Origin: an uncultured Lachnospiraceae bacterium
GTDB lineage: Bacteria; Bacillota; Clostridia; Lachnospirales; Lachnospiraceae
Assembly (NCBI GenBank): GCA_910589265.1
Contig: CAJUTQ010000020.1
Span: 1-32,418, forward strand
DNA length: 32,418 nucleotides
Direction: 5' to 3'
Part shown: one piece after another, positions 32,304-32,418 of the stretch
Numbering within the stretch: position 1 is the first letter of the stretch
Layout of the letters: each line of letters begins with the position of its first letter
Program-made: the position numbers and the translations under genes
Notes under the pieces: model-generated
What the model was told of the DNA's origin: nothing
Databases searched by the model: none
What the model saw: the letters and a program-made list of their open reading frames with translations, nothing else

Positions 32304-32418
<115 letters not shown>

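Overview
The window is chromosomal DNA from a low-GC Gram-positive anaerobe, most likely a butyrate-forming member of the Lachnospiraceae (Clostridia). This rests on the full butyryl-CoA operon, the hpf/secA/prfB gene set, an FMN riboswitch driving ribU, strong purine-rich ribosome binding sites, AT-rich spacers and the clostridial look of the 16S 5' end. I cannot name the species from this sequence alone.

Layout, left to right. 1-213 is the 3' end of an unidentified gene with its own terminator. 270-1600 has no intact gene: it holds a wrecked IS4-type transposase on the minus strand and a cluster of DnaA boxes. hpf (ribosome hibernation) follows. 2316-8480 is the butyrate operon thl-crt-hbd-bcd-etfB-etfA, turning two acetyl-CoA into butyryl-CoA. 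Next are a small basic membrane-protein candidate and secA-prfB, where prfB needs a +1 programmed frameshift. The butyrate operon therefore sits inside what in many Firmicutes is a continuous hpf-secA-prfB block. 12594-16862 is an aspartate-family amino acid operon: an ACT regulator, hom, an ApgM-like proposed homoserine kinase and lysC.

16931-18655 is a minus-strand cluster of three poorly known genes: a DUF4190-like membrane protein, a small HExxH/CxxC protein, and a DUF975-like membrane protein broken by a frameshift exactly at a six-unit AG/CT repeat. Divergent promoters separate it from tex. After tex come an FMN riboswitch with terminator and ribU, then a MacB-like export operon (ATPase, adaptor, permease) whose promoter is preceded by a CTTAAA direct repeat.

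25992-31814 is a tRNA- and ribosome-maturation neighbourhood: a YcxB-like membrane protein, tsaE, tsaB, rimI, a small zinc-ribbon-like protein, rnz, a DUF6715-like protein, tsaD and ispD. Two tRNA-Ser genes (TGA, GGA) without encoded CCA, driven by a strong promoter, lead through an 83-nt T-free leader into a 16S rRNA gene cut off by the window end.

Most of the window is conserved housekeeping sequence. The less ordinary items are the repeat-associated frameshift in the DUF975-like gene, the DnaA-box cluster, the relocated butyrate operon, the non-ThrB homoserine kinase candidate, the direct-repeat operator, and a promoter aimed straight into a terminator hairpin.
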